The position numbers were made by a program, and so were the translations under genes. A model generated the notes under the pieces. The model did no database searches, was not told the origin of the DNA, and saw nothing but the letters and a program-made list of their open reading frames with translations. From contig WNLJ01000010.1 in the NCBI GenBank assembly GCA_017114885.1, positions 32,294 through 96,293 of the forward strand: DNA of 64,000 bases, in the 5' to 3' direction. This stretch comes from Neisseriaceae bacterium PsAf (lineage in GTDB: Bacteria; Pseudomonadota; Gammaproteobacteria; Burkholderiales; Neisseriaceae). The first letter of the stretch is position 1. Each line of letters begins with the position of its first letter. This document shows, piece after piece, positions 33,890-43,302 of this stretch.

Positions 33890-36658
33890 TTATTTTTCTT
33901 GTTTCTTGAGAGCCAAACTAGCACAGATAATAAAGGCAATTCCAAATCCAAACAGTGCCCAATATTGAGGAATCAAATCCCCAAATCCTAATCCCTTATT
34001 AAAAACACCGATGCTAATTTTTTGAAACCAAGTTGCTGGAAAAAGTGTTCCGAACCAGTAACCCATACCCGTTAATGTTGAAACCGGATAAATAAGACCC
34101 GAAAAATTACTTGCCGGTATCAATGTTAAGATAGACGCCAAAAACATTGCTGTAATTTCTCCTTTTGATAAAGCAGAAATAACTAGTCCCAAGGCCGATA
34201 CCGAAAATAAGTACAATATCACCCCAAATAAAAGAGCAAATAAAGAGCCTTTATAAGGCACACCCACTACTATTACTGAAAAGGCAATTAGGATAAGCCC
34301 GCTTAAAAAAGTTAAGCCAACATAAGGTAATTGTTTGCCAACCAGATACTGAGTGACACGAGCAGGAGAAGAATAAAAATTGATAATAGAACCTTTCTCT
34401 TTCTCCCTAACAATTCCTAAGGCGGTTAACATGGTCGTAAACACAATAAGCGCCATCATAATCATTCCAGGAACAATGCTATAAATAGTCTTAAATTCAG
34501 GATTATAAATAAATCGCGGTTCTAATATATCAGGCAAAGCAAACATCTGAGGTGAATTTTGTTTGGCAATCCAATCCATACTATAATTCAACATAATTCC
34601 AGAAATATATTGCTTAACACTAGATGCTTTAAATGGTTGCGCTCCATCTATAAAAAAATGGATGGTTGGATGATCTTGATTCATTAAATCTTTGCCATAA
34701 TTTTTAGGAATATTAACAATCAAATCAATATCTCGTCGTTTAATTTCCGAATCCAAATCATTGTAAGAATGTATTTCTGAAATTTGATTAAAATATCGAG
34801 AGCCATCAAATTGCTGAATTAAATCATATCCTAAACCTGTTTTATCTTCATCTAGGACACTAAACCTGATATTTTCAATATCAAATGAAATACAAAAAAC
34901 AGTACATACCAATAAAATTAACGGTCCAATAAAAGTAAAAACAATCCGTACCTTGTCTCTCAGCACTTCTTTCATTTCTCGTCTTGCAAACGTCAAGGTT
35001 AAAGAAAACCAATCAAGGATTTTCTGCGTTATGGATTTATTTTTCCTTAAATCAGATTGAATAGATTGCCCTGTAATATCTCCTTCAATATGAATGGTTT
35101 CTTCTACTGAATTTTGATGGTTGGCTCGCAACAAACACATAATAAATGCATCTTCTAAATTATCTGCTCTTATTTCTTCTACCAACTCATTAGGTGTTCC
35201 CATAGCAAGAACTCTGCCACTATCCATAAAAGAAATGCGATCACATCTTGCTGCTTCATTCATAAAATGAGTAGATACAAATATAGTAATTTTTTCATCG
35301 CGGGATAAGTGCATTAAGTATTGCCAAAACATATCTCGTGCGACTGGATCCACCCCGGAGGTGGGTTCATCTAGAATCAGAACTTCTGGCTCATGCAAAC
35401 AGGCGGCTGCTAGTTGTAACCTTTGTTGAATTCCTAAAGATAACTGACGAGGACTCATATCAGCCACATCGACTAAATCAAACCGCTGCAATGATTTCTT
35501 AATAATCTCAGGTATTTCATCGGATGTCATTTGATACAATTGAGCATGCAAAATCAAGTTTTCTCTAACCGTTAATTCTTCATAGAGTGAAAACAGTTGT
35601 GACATATAACCAATTTTCATTTTAGTCGATATATCGGTCGCATTAACAGGTTGACCCAACAATGACGCACTCCCTGATGTCGCTTCTATTAAGCCTGTCA
35701 ACATCTTCATGGTAGTTGTTTTTCCACATCCGTTGGAGCCTAAGAAGCCAAAAATCTCGCCTTTTTCAATAGAAAAGCTCACATTATCAACCGCTGTAAA
35801 GTCTCCAAATTCCTTCGTTAAGCTATGAGCAACAATAACAGGAGGCTCATCAGAATCTCCTTCAAAAGGAGTAATAACTAGTTTTTGCTGTTGTCGACTA
35901 TCTTCTGGTAAATAATAAACAAAAGCGTCTTCTATGGAATTAGCGCCTGTAGATGCTAATAAATACTCTAAACTATCATCAAAAATAAGTTTGCCATTAA
36001 ACATACCTATTTGATGTTCAAACTGCTCTGCTTCTTCCATATAAGCAGTCGCCACAATTAAAGCCATATCTGGGTTTAATTGTCTTAATTTATCAATCAC
36101 AATCCAAAATTGTTTGCGTGAAAGGGGATCTACTCCTGTGGTCGGTTCGTCCAAAATAAGAATATCAGGATCGTGTACTAAAGAACAACATAAGCTTAAT
36201 TTTTGTTTCATTCCTCCTGATAACTGACCTGCAGGTCTATCTTTAAATTCGTACAATCCTGTTGACTTTAATAACTGCTCTATTTTTTGTTCTCTGGTCT
36301 CTGCTGGAATACTAAACAAACGAGCAATAAAATCAATATTTTCATAAATCGATAAAGAAAAATATAAGTTCTTACCCAATCCTTGAGGCATAAAAGCGAT
36401 TCTAGGGCTTAATTGATCTCTACTTTTTTGGGTTAAATTCTGCTGCCCAAAAATAAAAATTTCACCCTGCTGTAGTTTTTTGACGCCAGAAATTAAAGAC
36501 AAAAGGGTAGATTTTCCCACACCATCGGGTCCAATCAACCCTACTGTAGAGCCTTTAGTGATTTGAATACTTACATTATCTAAGGCGCATACCTTGCCAT
36601 AGTAATGACTAAGTGAGCGGACATCAATAATAACTTCTTGTACGTTTCTAGACACCAA
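33890..36658 (-). CDS. rbbA: RbbA-like ABC transporter fusion (two ATPases plus ABC-2 permease)
   Basis: This 922-residue protein fuses two ABC ATPases to an ABC-2 permease. The first ATPase has Walker A GPDGVGKST (43-51), LSGGMKQKL and LILDEPTTGVDP. The second has GSNGCGKTT near 307, an altered signature LSLGIQQRL, and LILDEPTSGVDP. About 560 onward is the permease with VREKEKGSIINFYSSP. Length and layout match E. coli RbbA (911 aa), described as a ribosome-associated ATPase. Its location with HlyD-like, permease and TolC-like genes argues for a drug/export pump. The adaptor gene is directly upstream (start and stop adjacent). Confidence 0.88.
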   Translation of the reverse strand: MVSRNVQEVIIDVRSLSHYYGKVCALDNVSIQITKGSTVGLIGPDGVGKSTLLSLISGVKKLQQGEIFIFGQQNLTQKSRDQLSPRIAFMPQGLGKNLYFSLSIYENIDFIARLFSIPAETREQKIEQLLKSTGLYEFKDRPAGQLSGGMKQKLSLCCSLVHDPDILILDEPTTGVDPLSRKQFWIVIDKLRQLNPDMALIVATAYMEEAEQFEHQIGMFNGKLIFDDSLEYLLASTGANSIEDAFVYYLPEDSRQQQKLVITPFEGDSDEPPVIVAHSLTKEFGDFTAVDNVSFSIEKGEIFGFLGSNGCGKTTTMKMLTGLIEATSGSASLLGQPVNATDISTKMKIGYMSQLFSLYEELTVRENLILHAQLYQMTSDEIPEIIKKSLQRFDLVDVADMSPRQLSLGIQQRLQLAAACLHEPEVLILDEPTSGVDPVARDMFWQYLMHLSRDEKITIFVSTHFMNEAARCDRISFMDSGRVLAMGTPNELVEEIRADNLEDAFIMCLLRANHQNSVEETIHIEGDITGQSIQSDLRKNKSITQKILDWFSLTLTFARREMKEVLRDKVRIVFTFIGPLILLVCTVFCISFDIENIRFSVLDEDKTGLGYDLIQQFDGSRYFNQISEIHSYNDLDSEIKRRDIDLIVNIPKNYGKDLMNQDHPTIHFFIDGAQPFKASSVKQYISGIMLNYSMDWIAKQNSPQMFALPDILEPRFIYNPEFKTIYSIVPGMIMMALIVFTTMLTALGIVREKEKGSIINFYSSPARVTQYLVGKQLPYVGLTFLSGLILIAFSVIVVGVPYKGSLFALLFGVILYLFSVSALGLVISALSKGEITAMFLASILTLIPASNFSGLIYPVSTLTGMGYWFGTLFPATWFQKISIGVFNKGLGFGDLIPQYWALFGFGIAFIICASLALKKQEK

Positions 36659-37633
36659 TTAATCCTTAGGCAGTTTTATTTCTAAGTTGCTAGGCCATTT
36701 AGCCTCAGGATCTGTTTTCACATAGCCATTGCCTGTTAAGCCATTTTTTAATAATTTATTGTATTTAACGGCGATATCTTCAGGTATTTGTAGTTTTACC
36801 CGATACATCATTTTTTCTCGTTCTAATTCAGTTTCTACATATTTGGGTGTGAACTGAGCTTCTCCTGAAACATACTTAATAGTTGCAGGGAAAACTGCAT
36901 CCATATTATCTAAAATAATCCGAGCTTCATCACCTAAACGGATATTGGCAGTAGAGGCAGTTGTTAAGTAAATATTCATGTAAACATCTTTATAATCGAC
37001 AATACTGACTACTTTCCCTCCCTGAGGGATGACACTGCCAATCTCGACCAATTTATACTCTACTCGACCATCAATCGGTGATTTAATCGTTAAATCATCT
37101 TCAATACTTTCAATGCGATCAATATTAGCTTGTGCTTCCTGAATAGCGGCATCTGCTTCTTTAGTCGCTGCCGACACTGCTTGTAAAGATGCTTTATCTG
37201 CTAAATAAAGCGCTTTTCTTTTTTGCAATTCCGAATCTGAAATTAAATTATCCTTACGCAACTTAAGCGCGTTATTATAATCCAACTTAGACACATTCAT
37301 TTTTTGTTGGTAGGCAGAGTATTCAGATTTTGCTCTTTCTTTGGCTTCAATACCACGTTGTTTGGCAGCATTGACAATATTGATTTGAGACTGTGTCTCT
37401 GTATTTTGCATTTTGACCACGGGCTGATCTTTAACTACCTCATCCCCTTCAGAAACTAAAATTTCTGTGACCCGACCACCATATAAGGTAGCAGCATTAA
37501 TCAAGGTCATATCCAAGCGACCGTTACTAAAATAGATATAGTCTGGTGTTTTATCTCTATTGACGAAATAATACACTCCTAAACCTAATAAAATTAATAC
37601 AACCGCACCAATAATAAGATATTTTTTTTTCAT
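36659..37633 (-). CDS. HlyD-family membrane-fusion protein (YhiI-like)
   Basis: This is the periplasmic adaptor of the export system. From ATG at 37633 it is 324 aa, starting MKKKYLIIGAVVLILLG, a membrane anchor at about 4-22. A GTG three codons upstream is an alternative; neither has a strong Shine-Dalgarno. The lipoyl half-motif ATLYGGRVTEILVSEGDEVVKDQPV is followed by a coiled-coil hairpin (about 80-180) and IDGRVEYKLVEIGSVIPQGGKVV, the second lipoyl half. It is the first gene of a four-gene operon reading down to the outer-membrane factor. Confidence 0.9.
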   Translation of the reverse strand: MKKKYLIIGAVVLILLGLGVYYFVNRDKTPDYIYFSNGRLDMTLINAATLYGGRVTEILVSEGDEVVKDQPVVKMQNTETQSQINIVNAAKQRGIEAKERAKSEYSAYQQKMNVSKLDYNNALKLRKDNLISDSELQKRKALYLADKASLQAVSAATKEADAAIQEAQANIDRIESIEDDLTIKSPIDGRVEYKLVEIGSVIPQGGKVVSIVDYKDVYMNIYLTTASTANIRLGDEARIILDNMDAVFPATIKYVSGEAQFTPKYVETELEREKMMYRVKLQIPEDIAVKYNKLLKNGLTGNGYVKTDPEAKWPSNLEIKLPKD

Positions 37634-37669
37634 AGCCCACACATCATTTTTTCTAAAGATTTATACTTC

Positions 37670-37698
37670 TTTATAACACTTATTTTTTTAAAAAACAA
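37670..37698 (-). promoter_or_regulatory. Candidate promoter for the RbbA-type export operon
   Basis: On the minus strand TTGTTT (37693-37698) is separated by 17 nt from TATAAA (37670-37675), about 37 nt upstream of the adaptor start. The spacer includes an A-tract. The -35 box is imperfect. Confidence 0.45.
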
Positions 37699-37726
37699 TA
37701 TTAATAATTAAGTACTTATTTCCTAT

Positions 37727-38497
37727 TTATCCAATAATAGTTTTCACCCCTTCATACACGTACTCTTGACAATTAATAGCCACCTCGGGTGTATAGGTTT
37801 CACCAACCACATCTGAATTACTAACCACTCTCACCCCCACAAATGGAATGTTAAAAGCTTTCGCTATTTGCCCTACCGCAGACGATTCCATTTCTTCGAT
37901 AATCGTTTCATAGGTCTTATGAAACCATAAGATACGATCAACTTCTCTATTCCAAACATCAGAACTACCAATAACGCCTGTTTTTACTTTCCCTTTTTCG
38001 TAGGTAGGGGCTACTTTTAACATTGAATCTATTAAAAATTGGTTACCTTTAAAAGATGTATTAATTTCTTCACTACCGTCTGCTTTTCTCAGATTCATTA
38101 CTCCTGAAAACATACTCCATACTAGAGAATCAGAGCCTTTATTTTTTTCCATAAAGGGTGTTTTAATGGCCCCAATATTCACTGATTTTGTTCCTATGAC
38201 AATATCTCCTACGTGTAAATCTGGTGAGTGTCCTCCTGCTGTCCCCTGATTAATAATATATTTAGGTTGAAAATATTCAATAGCAAGCGTTGTGGCTGCT
38301 GAAACATTGACCATTCCCATTTCAGTTCTAGAAATAATAATAGGATAATCCTTAACTTCTCCTAACCAAAAATCCCAAGCACCTATTCGCTGCTTACGGA
38401 CATTCTAAAGTTGCTCAAGCATCCAATCAATCTCAATATCTAATGCTCCTTGAATTAATATTGGCGCTTGAATTGTTTTTTTATTGTGTATCATCAT
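37727..38497 (-). pseudogene. MTA/SAH nucleosidase-like gene interrupted by an in-frame amber codon
   Basis: Read from ATG at 38497, the frame gives 30 residues ending DWMLEQL, then TAG at 38405-38407, then continues in the same frame for 226 codons to a normal stop. Across the stop the protein aligns with 5'-methylthioadenosine/S-adenosylhomocysteine nucleosidases: GALDIEI (catalytic Glu), stop, GAWDFWLGEV, INQGTAGGHSPDLHVGDIVIG, and EEMESSAVGQIAKAF near the end. Only the stop breaks it. Translation from the internal ATG at 38320 would lack the N-terminal strand and catalytic Glu. I infer a recent nonsense mutation or sequencing error. Confidence 0.8.
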
Positions 38498-38535
38498 TTA
38501 GTTTATCCACATTGTTTTATTAGAATAATTTATCT

Positions 38536-38565
38536 TTGAATACTATTTAAAAAATAGCATATAAT
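38536..38565 (+). promoter_or_regulatory. Sigma-70 promoter for the FAH-family gene
   Basis: TTGAAT (38536-38541) and a perfect TATAAT (38560-38565) are separated by 18 nt, about 37 nt upstream of the ATG at 38603. The ATG also has AAGGAA as Shine-Dalgarno. Confidence 0.65.
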
Positions 38566-38602
38566 AAACTCATATTGGGTTTATAAAATATAAGGAAATA
38601 TT

Positions 38603-39256
38603 ATGTCTGAAATTATTTGTAATCAAGAAAAATACCATTTAGAAAATATTTATTGTATTGGTAGAAACTACTCCGAACATATTAAAGAACTTAATCATAC
38701 ACAAGATGACGAGATAATGGTCTTCATTAAACCCAATACCGCCATTCACTTTGAAGGGAGTGCTGTGCAACTGCCTAATTTTTCTAAAAATGTTCATTAT
38801 GAATGCGAAATCGTCATTTTAATTGGAAAAGACATAACAGAAACTTCAATTAAAAATCCTTTGGATTATATTGCTGGTTATGCTTTAGGAATTGACTTAA
38901 CCGCACGTGATGTACAAAAAACTGAAATAGAAAAAGGCCTGCCATGGCTTAAGAGTAAGGGTTTTAAACAAGCAGCATTGATTTCTCAATTTATCAGTCC
39001 CAAAAAAATACCCAATCCTGATAATATTTATTTTGAATTAGCCATTAATCAAAAAACTGTACAGGTTGGAGAATCACACCACATGATTTACTCCACTCCA
39101 ACCATTATTCAATCCATCCATCAAATTTATGGACTGAAAAAAGGAGATATCATTTATACTGGCACACCCAAAGGAGTAGGCCAACTACAACCCAATGACG
39201 TTTTAGAATTAAATTTAGAAAAAGGATTGTTAAAAGCTCAGTTCACCATTGCATAG
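38603..39256 (+). CDS. Fumarylacetoacetate hydrolase (FAH) family protein
   Basis: This is a 217-residue FAH-fold enzyme of the small FAHD1/YcgM type, which act as acylpyruvate hydrolase or oxaloacetate tautomerase/decarboxylase. Metal ligands fit HYECEIVILIG (two Glu) and GIDLTARDVQ (Asp). The Lys of the active site is in GLPWLKSKGF, and IIYTGTPKGVG is the conserved C-terminal loop. The gene stands alone between its promoter and terminator, opposite the nucleosidase. Its exact substrate cannot be read. Confidence 0.88.
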   Translation: MSEIICNQEKYHLENIYCIGRNYSEHIKELNHTQDDEIMVFIKPNTAIHFEGSAVQLPNFSKNVHYECEIVILIGKDITETSIKNPLDYIAGYALGIDLTARDVQKTEIEKGLPWLKSKGFKQAALISQFISPKKIPNPDNIYFELAINQKTVQVGESHHMIYSTPTIIQSIHQIYGLKKGDIIYTGTPKGVGQLQPNDVLELNLEKGLLKAQFTIA

Positions 39257-39301
39257 TCACTATTTAGTCAATTTAAAATTTATAACCGACAAACTATCTA
39301 T

Positions 39302-39333
39302 ATTAGCCAGTACAATAGCACTGGCTAATTTTT
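39302..39333 (+). terminator. Terminator of the FAH-family gene
   Basis: A 10-bp perfect stem (ATTAGCCAGT / ACTGGCTAAT, 8-nt loop) is followed by five T on the plus strand. It lies between convergent genes, just outside the stop of the CoA-disulfide reductase gene. Confidence 0.85.
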
Positions 39334-41005
39334 ATTTAAAATCCTTTTTGAACATTTGGTAAGTTCTATAACCACCATCTAAATTTGAGACCTTAAATCC
39401 ATTCAAGGTTAAAAATCGATACGCAAAATAACCTCTGATTCCTATTTGGCAGGCTGTAATAATATACTTGTCTTTATCAAGCTCACCTACCCGCTCTCTT
39501 AATTCAGGTAAAGGAATATTAATAGCCTCTGGGAAAGCGCCTATTTTCTCAATTTCTTCTGGTCCACGTACATCCAATAATATTGCTCCCTTTTTCTGAC
39601 ATTCTTCTAAGCTTTCAGAATAAGTTAATTGAACATCACCGTCTAAAACGTTACTGGCAACCATACCGGCTAAGTTAACAATATCTCGAGCAGAACCAAA
39701 AGGAGGCGCATAGCATAATTCCAAATTAACTAAATCTCTCACTGTCATATCTGCTCGTTGCGCTACAGCTAAAACATCAATTCGCTTATCAACCCCCTCT
39801 TGACCAAAGACTTGTGCGCCTAATATAGCGCCCGTTTCAGGATGAAACAATAATTTTAAGGAAATCATTTGTGCATTGGGATAATAACCCGCATGATTTT
39901 TAGCATGTACATTAATCTTAATATAAGGTTTCTTTTCTTCTTGTAATTTCTTTTCGCTCATTCCTGTACTGGCAATTGCGTAATCAAATAACTTACAAAT
40001 TGATGTTCCCTGCGAGCGATCATACTTCGTTTTACGAGACATCATATTATCGGCTGCAATTCTGCCTTGTCGGTTTTCTGGTCCGGCAAGTGGCACTAAA
40101 GTCGGCTCTTGTGTGACAAAATGAAAGGTTTCTACCGCATCACCCACTGCAAAAATATCAACATCATTGGTTTGCATGATTTTATTGACTCTAATTCCTT
40201 TTTTTTCGCCAATGACAATATCTGCCTCTTCTGCTAATCCAATATCTGGTTTGACACCAATAGCCAATATCACTAAATCAGTTTGTAAAATACTTTCATC
40301 GGTTAATTTTAGCGTCAATTGTGATTCGGCGCTTGAAGATTCTTTGATTTCCTGCAATCCAATTTCTAATTTCAAATCAACTGACTGCTTAACCAATTCT
40401 TGATGTAAAAAATTAGCCATTTCTAAATCAACCGAAGGCATAACTTGATTAGAGAGCTCTAATAAAGATACTTGTAAACCTCTTTGACGTAGTGCTTCAA
40501 CCATTTCTAATCCAATAAATCCACCCCCAACAACAGTTGCATGCTTAGGTTGAGATGAATCTAAATCTTGAATAATCGCATCCATATCTGAAATATTTCT
40601 AAGGCAATGCACGTGTTCCAAATGATTTTCTTCCATCCCAAATGGGTCAACTGGTTTGCCACCTGGGCTCAATAATAATTGGTCATAAGACTCCTGATAA
40701 ATATCATTTGAATTTAAGTCTTTAATCTCAAGCGTTTTATTTTCTCTATCTATGGAAAGAACCTGGTTTTTGACACGAACTTCGATATTAAATCTTTTTT
40801 TAAAACTTTCTGGGGTTTGCAACAAAAGAGAATCACGATTAGGAATTATCCCCCCAATATGATAGGGTAAACCACAATTAGCAAAAGAAATATACGGCCC
40901 TTTTTCAAGTAATAAAATCTCAACTTCCTCTGACAATCTTCTTAAGCGAGCCGCACATGATGCACCACCAGCAACTCCCCCCACAATAACAACCTTATGT
41001 GCCAT
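39332..41005 (-). CDS. CoA-disulfide reductase / persulfide reductase with C-terminal rhodanese domain
   Basis: This is a 557-residue flavoenzyme of the CoADR-Rhd/Npsr group, which reduces CoA disulfide, CoA persulfide or polysulfide with NAD(P)H. From MAHKVVIVGG (start at 41005, with AAGGAACAG upstream; a longer reading is rejected) the FAD motif is GGVAGGASCAARL. The active Cys44 is in FANCGLPYH. A second Rossmann motif VVGGGFIGLEMVEAL binds NAD(P)H. The rhodanese domain begins near 440 with active Cys519 in ITACQIGIRG. Both catalytic cysteines are present. A role in sulfane sulfur or thiol redox control is likely. Confidence 0.9.
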   Translation of the reverse strand: MAHKVVIVGGVAGGASCAARLRRLSEEVEILLLEKGPYISFANCGLPYHIGGIIPNRDSLLLQTPESFKKRFNIEVRVKNQVLSIDRENKTLEIKDLNSNDIYQESYDQLLLSPGGKPVDPFGMEENHLEHVHCLRNISDMDAIIQDLDSSQPKHATVVGGGFIGLEMVEALRQRGLQVSLLELSNQVMPSVDLEMANFLHQELVKQSVDLKLEIGLQEIKESSSAESQLTLKLTDESILQTDLVILAIGVKPDIGLAEEADIVIGEKKGIRVNKIMQTNDVDIFAVGDAVETFHFVTQEPTLVPLAGPENRQGRIAADNMMSRKTKYDRSQGTSICKLFDYAIASTGMSEKKLQEEKKPYIKINVHAKNHAGYYPNAQMISLKLLFHPETGAILGAQVFGQEGVDKRIDVLAVAQRADMTVRDLVNLELCYAPPFGSARDIVNLAGMVASNVLDGDVQLTYSESLEECQKKGAILLDVRGPEEIEKIGAFPEAINIPLPELRERVGELDKDKYIITACQIGIRGYFAYRFLTLNGFKVSNLDGGYRTYQMFKKDFK

Positions 41006-41182
41006 TTTCTGTTCCTTATTTAACTTATTCTTTTCATTTAATTTATAATTTATTATTTTCTTAATCAATCTAATAATATGTATTTTATACTCTTTATAGC
41101 TACACTATAGAAGAGGTAATTCTTTAATTTCAAAATTTTTCTCGAATCACTAGACCTTAACATAAAACTGATACAAAAAAAA

Positions 41183-41209
41183 ACATATAGCAGCGCTATA
41201 TGTTTTTTT
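41183..41209. terminator. Bidirectional terminator-like hairpin
   Basis: A 9-bp perfect stem (ACATATAGC / GCTATATGT, 3-nt loop) is flanked by an A-run on the left and a T-run on the right, so it has a U-tract in both directions. It lies 14 nt past the SirB2-like gene stop and most likely ends that minus-strand transcript. Confidence 0.75.
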
Positions 41210-41222
41210 AAATTTAAGTTAA

Positions 41223-41591
41223 TTAAAATGGTTGTACTTTTACCAAATAAATAATACCAGCAATTGCTATCATGCCTAAAAGATAGAAAATCAAAGAAGC
41301 CTGACTTCCTTTTTTAGATTTCAAACACAGTATTCCCATGATAATGTAAATGACAACTAATAATAGTTTATAGTCAAACCATTTTACATCAAACAAAATA
41401 CTCGAACCAAAACCATAGGCTAAAATAATACCAGTAAGCAATAATAAAACATCCACTACACGACTAAAAATTCGCGACCTTTGCGAAATCTCATAATCAT
41501 AATCTGTATAACTTCTCCAAAATTTATAATTAAAGGTTAAAACACTTATGACCGCTAATAAAGGATGTAAGTGGTGTATGAATTCATTCAT
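41223..41591 (-). CDS. SirB2-like small membrane protein
   Basis: This is a 122-residue integral membrane protein with four predicted helices, matching the SirB family. RSRIFSRVVDVLLLLTGIILAY and VKWFDYKLLLVVIYIIMG are the characteristic segments, preceded by the N-terminal HHLHPLLAVISV. The function of SirB proteins is unknown. The name comes from a Salmonella invasion regulator locus, but a regulatory role is not established. The gene is divergent from slyD and appears to be monocistronic. Confidence 0.82.
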   Translation of the reverse strand: MNEFIHHLHPLLAVISVLTFNYKFWRSYTDYDYEISQRSRIFSRVVDVLLLLTGIILAYGFGSSILFDVKWFDYKLLLVVIYIIMGILCLKSKKGSQASLIFYLLGMIAIAGIIYLVKVQPF

Positions 41592-41727
41592 TTGGTAGCC
41601 CTTTCAATTTTTTATTTATAAATCATTTTTTTTATATATAATGGTGTTAAGAATAATAAAATTAACTCATTCTAGCAATCATTTTTCACGAAATGTTTGG
41701 GAAATATATTTTAAAATTGGAGAATTA

Positions 41728-42264
41728 ATGAAAATCGATAAAAATACAGTGGTCGCTCTAGATTATGAAATCTGGAATACTGATGATCAATTATTAGATA
41801 AAATGAAAGAAATTCCTATTTACTATTTACACGGGGAATATGATGATATTTTTCGAAAAGTTGAAAATGAGTTAGACGGTAAATCAGTAGGGGATGAAAT
41901 AGATATTAGCTTAACTCCTGATGAAGCATTTGGTGAAATTAATCCCGAGTTAATTCAAAAAGAATCTTTACAAAGATTAGCTGATGATATTGGCGCTGAA
42001 AATATTCAAGTCGGTATGGTTTTAGAGGCTTCTTCACCTGAATCTGACCATGTTTTACTCTATCGAATTACCGATATTGCTGATGATATGGTTGTACTAG
42101 ATGCGAACCCTCCTCTAGCAGGTCAGAATCTTCGTTTTAAAGCCAAAGTAATCGGTGCTGAACCTGCAACAGAAGAACAAATTGCTTTTGGTTCTGCCAA
42201 CTTGCCTCACGAACATCATGATGGTTGCTGCAGTAATGAAGAAGGGGATTGCAACTGCCATTAA
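41728..42264 (+). CDS. slyD: FKBP-type peptidyl-prolyl isomerase SlyD
   Basis: SlyD is a cytoplasmic prolyl isomerase and chaperone that also delivers nickel. From ATG at 41728 (GGAGAA upstream) it is 178 aa. The FKBP domain is split by the IF chaperone insert, with YYLHGEYDDIFRKVENELDG near the N-terminus. GDEIDISLTPDEAFGE leads to the insert. The C-terminal tail HEHHDGCCSNEEGDCNCH is His/Cys-rich and should bind metal, although shorter than in E. coli. mutY follows immediately. Confidence 0.9.
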   Translation: MKIDKNTVVALDYEIWNTDDQLLDKMKEIPIYYLHGEYDDIFRKVENELDGKSVGDEIDISLTPDEAFGEINPELIQKESLQRLADDIGAENIQVGMVLEASSPESDHVLLYRITDIADDMVVLDANPPLAGQNLRFKAKVIGAEPATEEQIAFGSANLPHEHHDGCCSNEEGDCNCH

Positions 42265-42267
42265 GTG

Positions 42268-43302
42268 ATGTCTGAATTTGCAGATTTATTAGTTACGTGG
42301 CAACGCCATTCCGGCCGTAACAATCTACCATGGCAAGTCTCAGACCCCTATCAAATATGGGTGTCTGAGATTATGTTACAGCAAACTCAAGTTCATACCG
42401 TTTTAAACTATTTTCCAAAATTTATTCAAAAATTTCCTACCATACAAGATTTAAGCCAAGCCAACTTGCAAGATGTTTTACAAGCATGGGCAGGTCTTGG
42501 TTATTACTCACGAGCAAAAAGTTTACATCTTTCTGCGCAATATATCACACAAAATTATGGCCTGAACTTCCCTAAAAATCGTACAGAATGGCAAGAATTA
42601 AAAGGCGTTGGTAGAACGACTGCTGCTGCAATTGTGGCTTTTTCCTTTCATCAAAAAGAAGCTATTTTAGATGGAAATGTTAAAAGAATTTTATCTAGAG
42701 TTTTTATGTTGCCTTTTAATATTGCAGAGAGTTCTAGTGAAAAAAAATTATGGGATTTAGCCGAAAAATTATTGCCTGATACTCCCAATGACATGCCTGC
42801 CTATACCCAAGGTTTGATGGATTTAGGAGCCACTATTTGTACCAAAAACAATCCTCTTTGCCTCCAATGCCCTGTTAAGTCATTGTGCCAAGCCAAACAA
42901 CAAAATCAAGTATCAGATTTCCCTATTCATAAAAAAACAATTCAAATCAAAAAAATAGATTACTTTTGGCCGATTATTATTGCGCAAAACAAAATTTTTC
43001 TAACAGAAAGAAAGCATACTGGAATATGGCCAGGATTACTCACTCCTCCTATTTTCGATTCTCAAAAGGCGTTATTCAATTGGCTCAAAGAAAATAACTA
43101 CTCTTTGGATAATATCCTGAAACTTACTACTATTCGACATCGTTTAACACACAGAGAGTTAAGCATTTATCCTTTTGAAATCAAGCTAACACAACCAACA
43201 ACAGATAATTTTTATGACTTACAAGAGGTCATAAATGATAGGATTCCGAAACCTTTAAAATCTTTTATTACTCAAAGATATTTGTCCTCAAAATCTTCCT
43301 GA
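42268..43302 (+). CDS. mutY: A/G-specific adenine glycosylase MutY
   Basis: MutY removes adenine paired with 8-oxoguanine. The 344-residue product starts at ATG 42268, with an in-frame GTG directly before it. It has a catalytic Glu in SEIMLQQTQV, a helix-hairpin-helix with LKGVGRTTAAAIVAF, and the Asp in LDGNVKRIL. The [4Fe-4S] ligands are in CTKNNPLCLQCPVKSLC (spacing 6-2-5). The C-terminal Nudix-like domain that reads the oxidised base starts near 225. It is coupled to slyD (3 nt gap) and overlaps the convergent Smr gene by 31 nt. Confidence 0.93.
   Translation: MSEFADLLVTWQRHSGRNNLPWQVSDPYQIWVSEIMLQQTQVHTVLNYFPKFIQKFPTIQDLSQANLQDVLQAWAGLGYYSRAKSLHLSAQYITQNYGLNFPKNRTEWQELKGVGRTTAAAIVAFSFHQKEAILDGNVKRILSRVFMLPFNIAESSSEKKLWDLAEKLLPDTPNDMPAYTQGLMDLGATICTKNNPLCLQCPVKSLCQAKQQNQVSDFPIHKKTIQIKKIDYFWPIIIAQNKIFLTERKHTGIWPGLLTPPIFDSQKALFNWLKENNYSLDNILKLTTIRHRLTHRELSIYPFEIKLTQPTTDNFYDLQEVINDRIPKPLKSFITQRYLSSKSS

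Noticed and set aside
37727..38497. TAG read as pyrrolysine or a general stop-codon reassignment
   Set aside because: No pyl genes are in the window, only one gene is affected, and the surrounding residues do not suggest a functional non-standard amino acid. A nonsense mutation or error is simpler.
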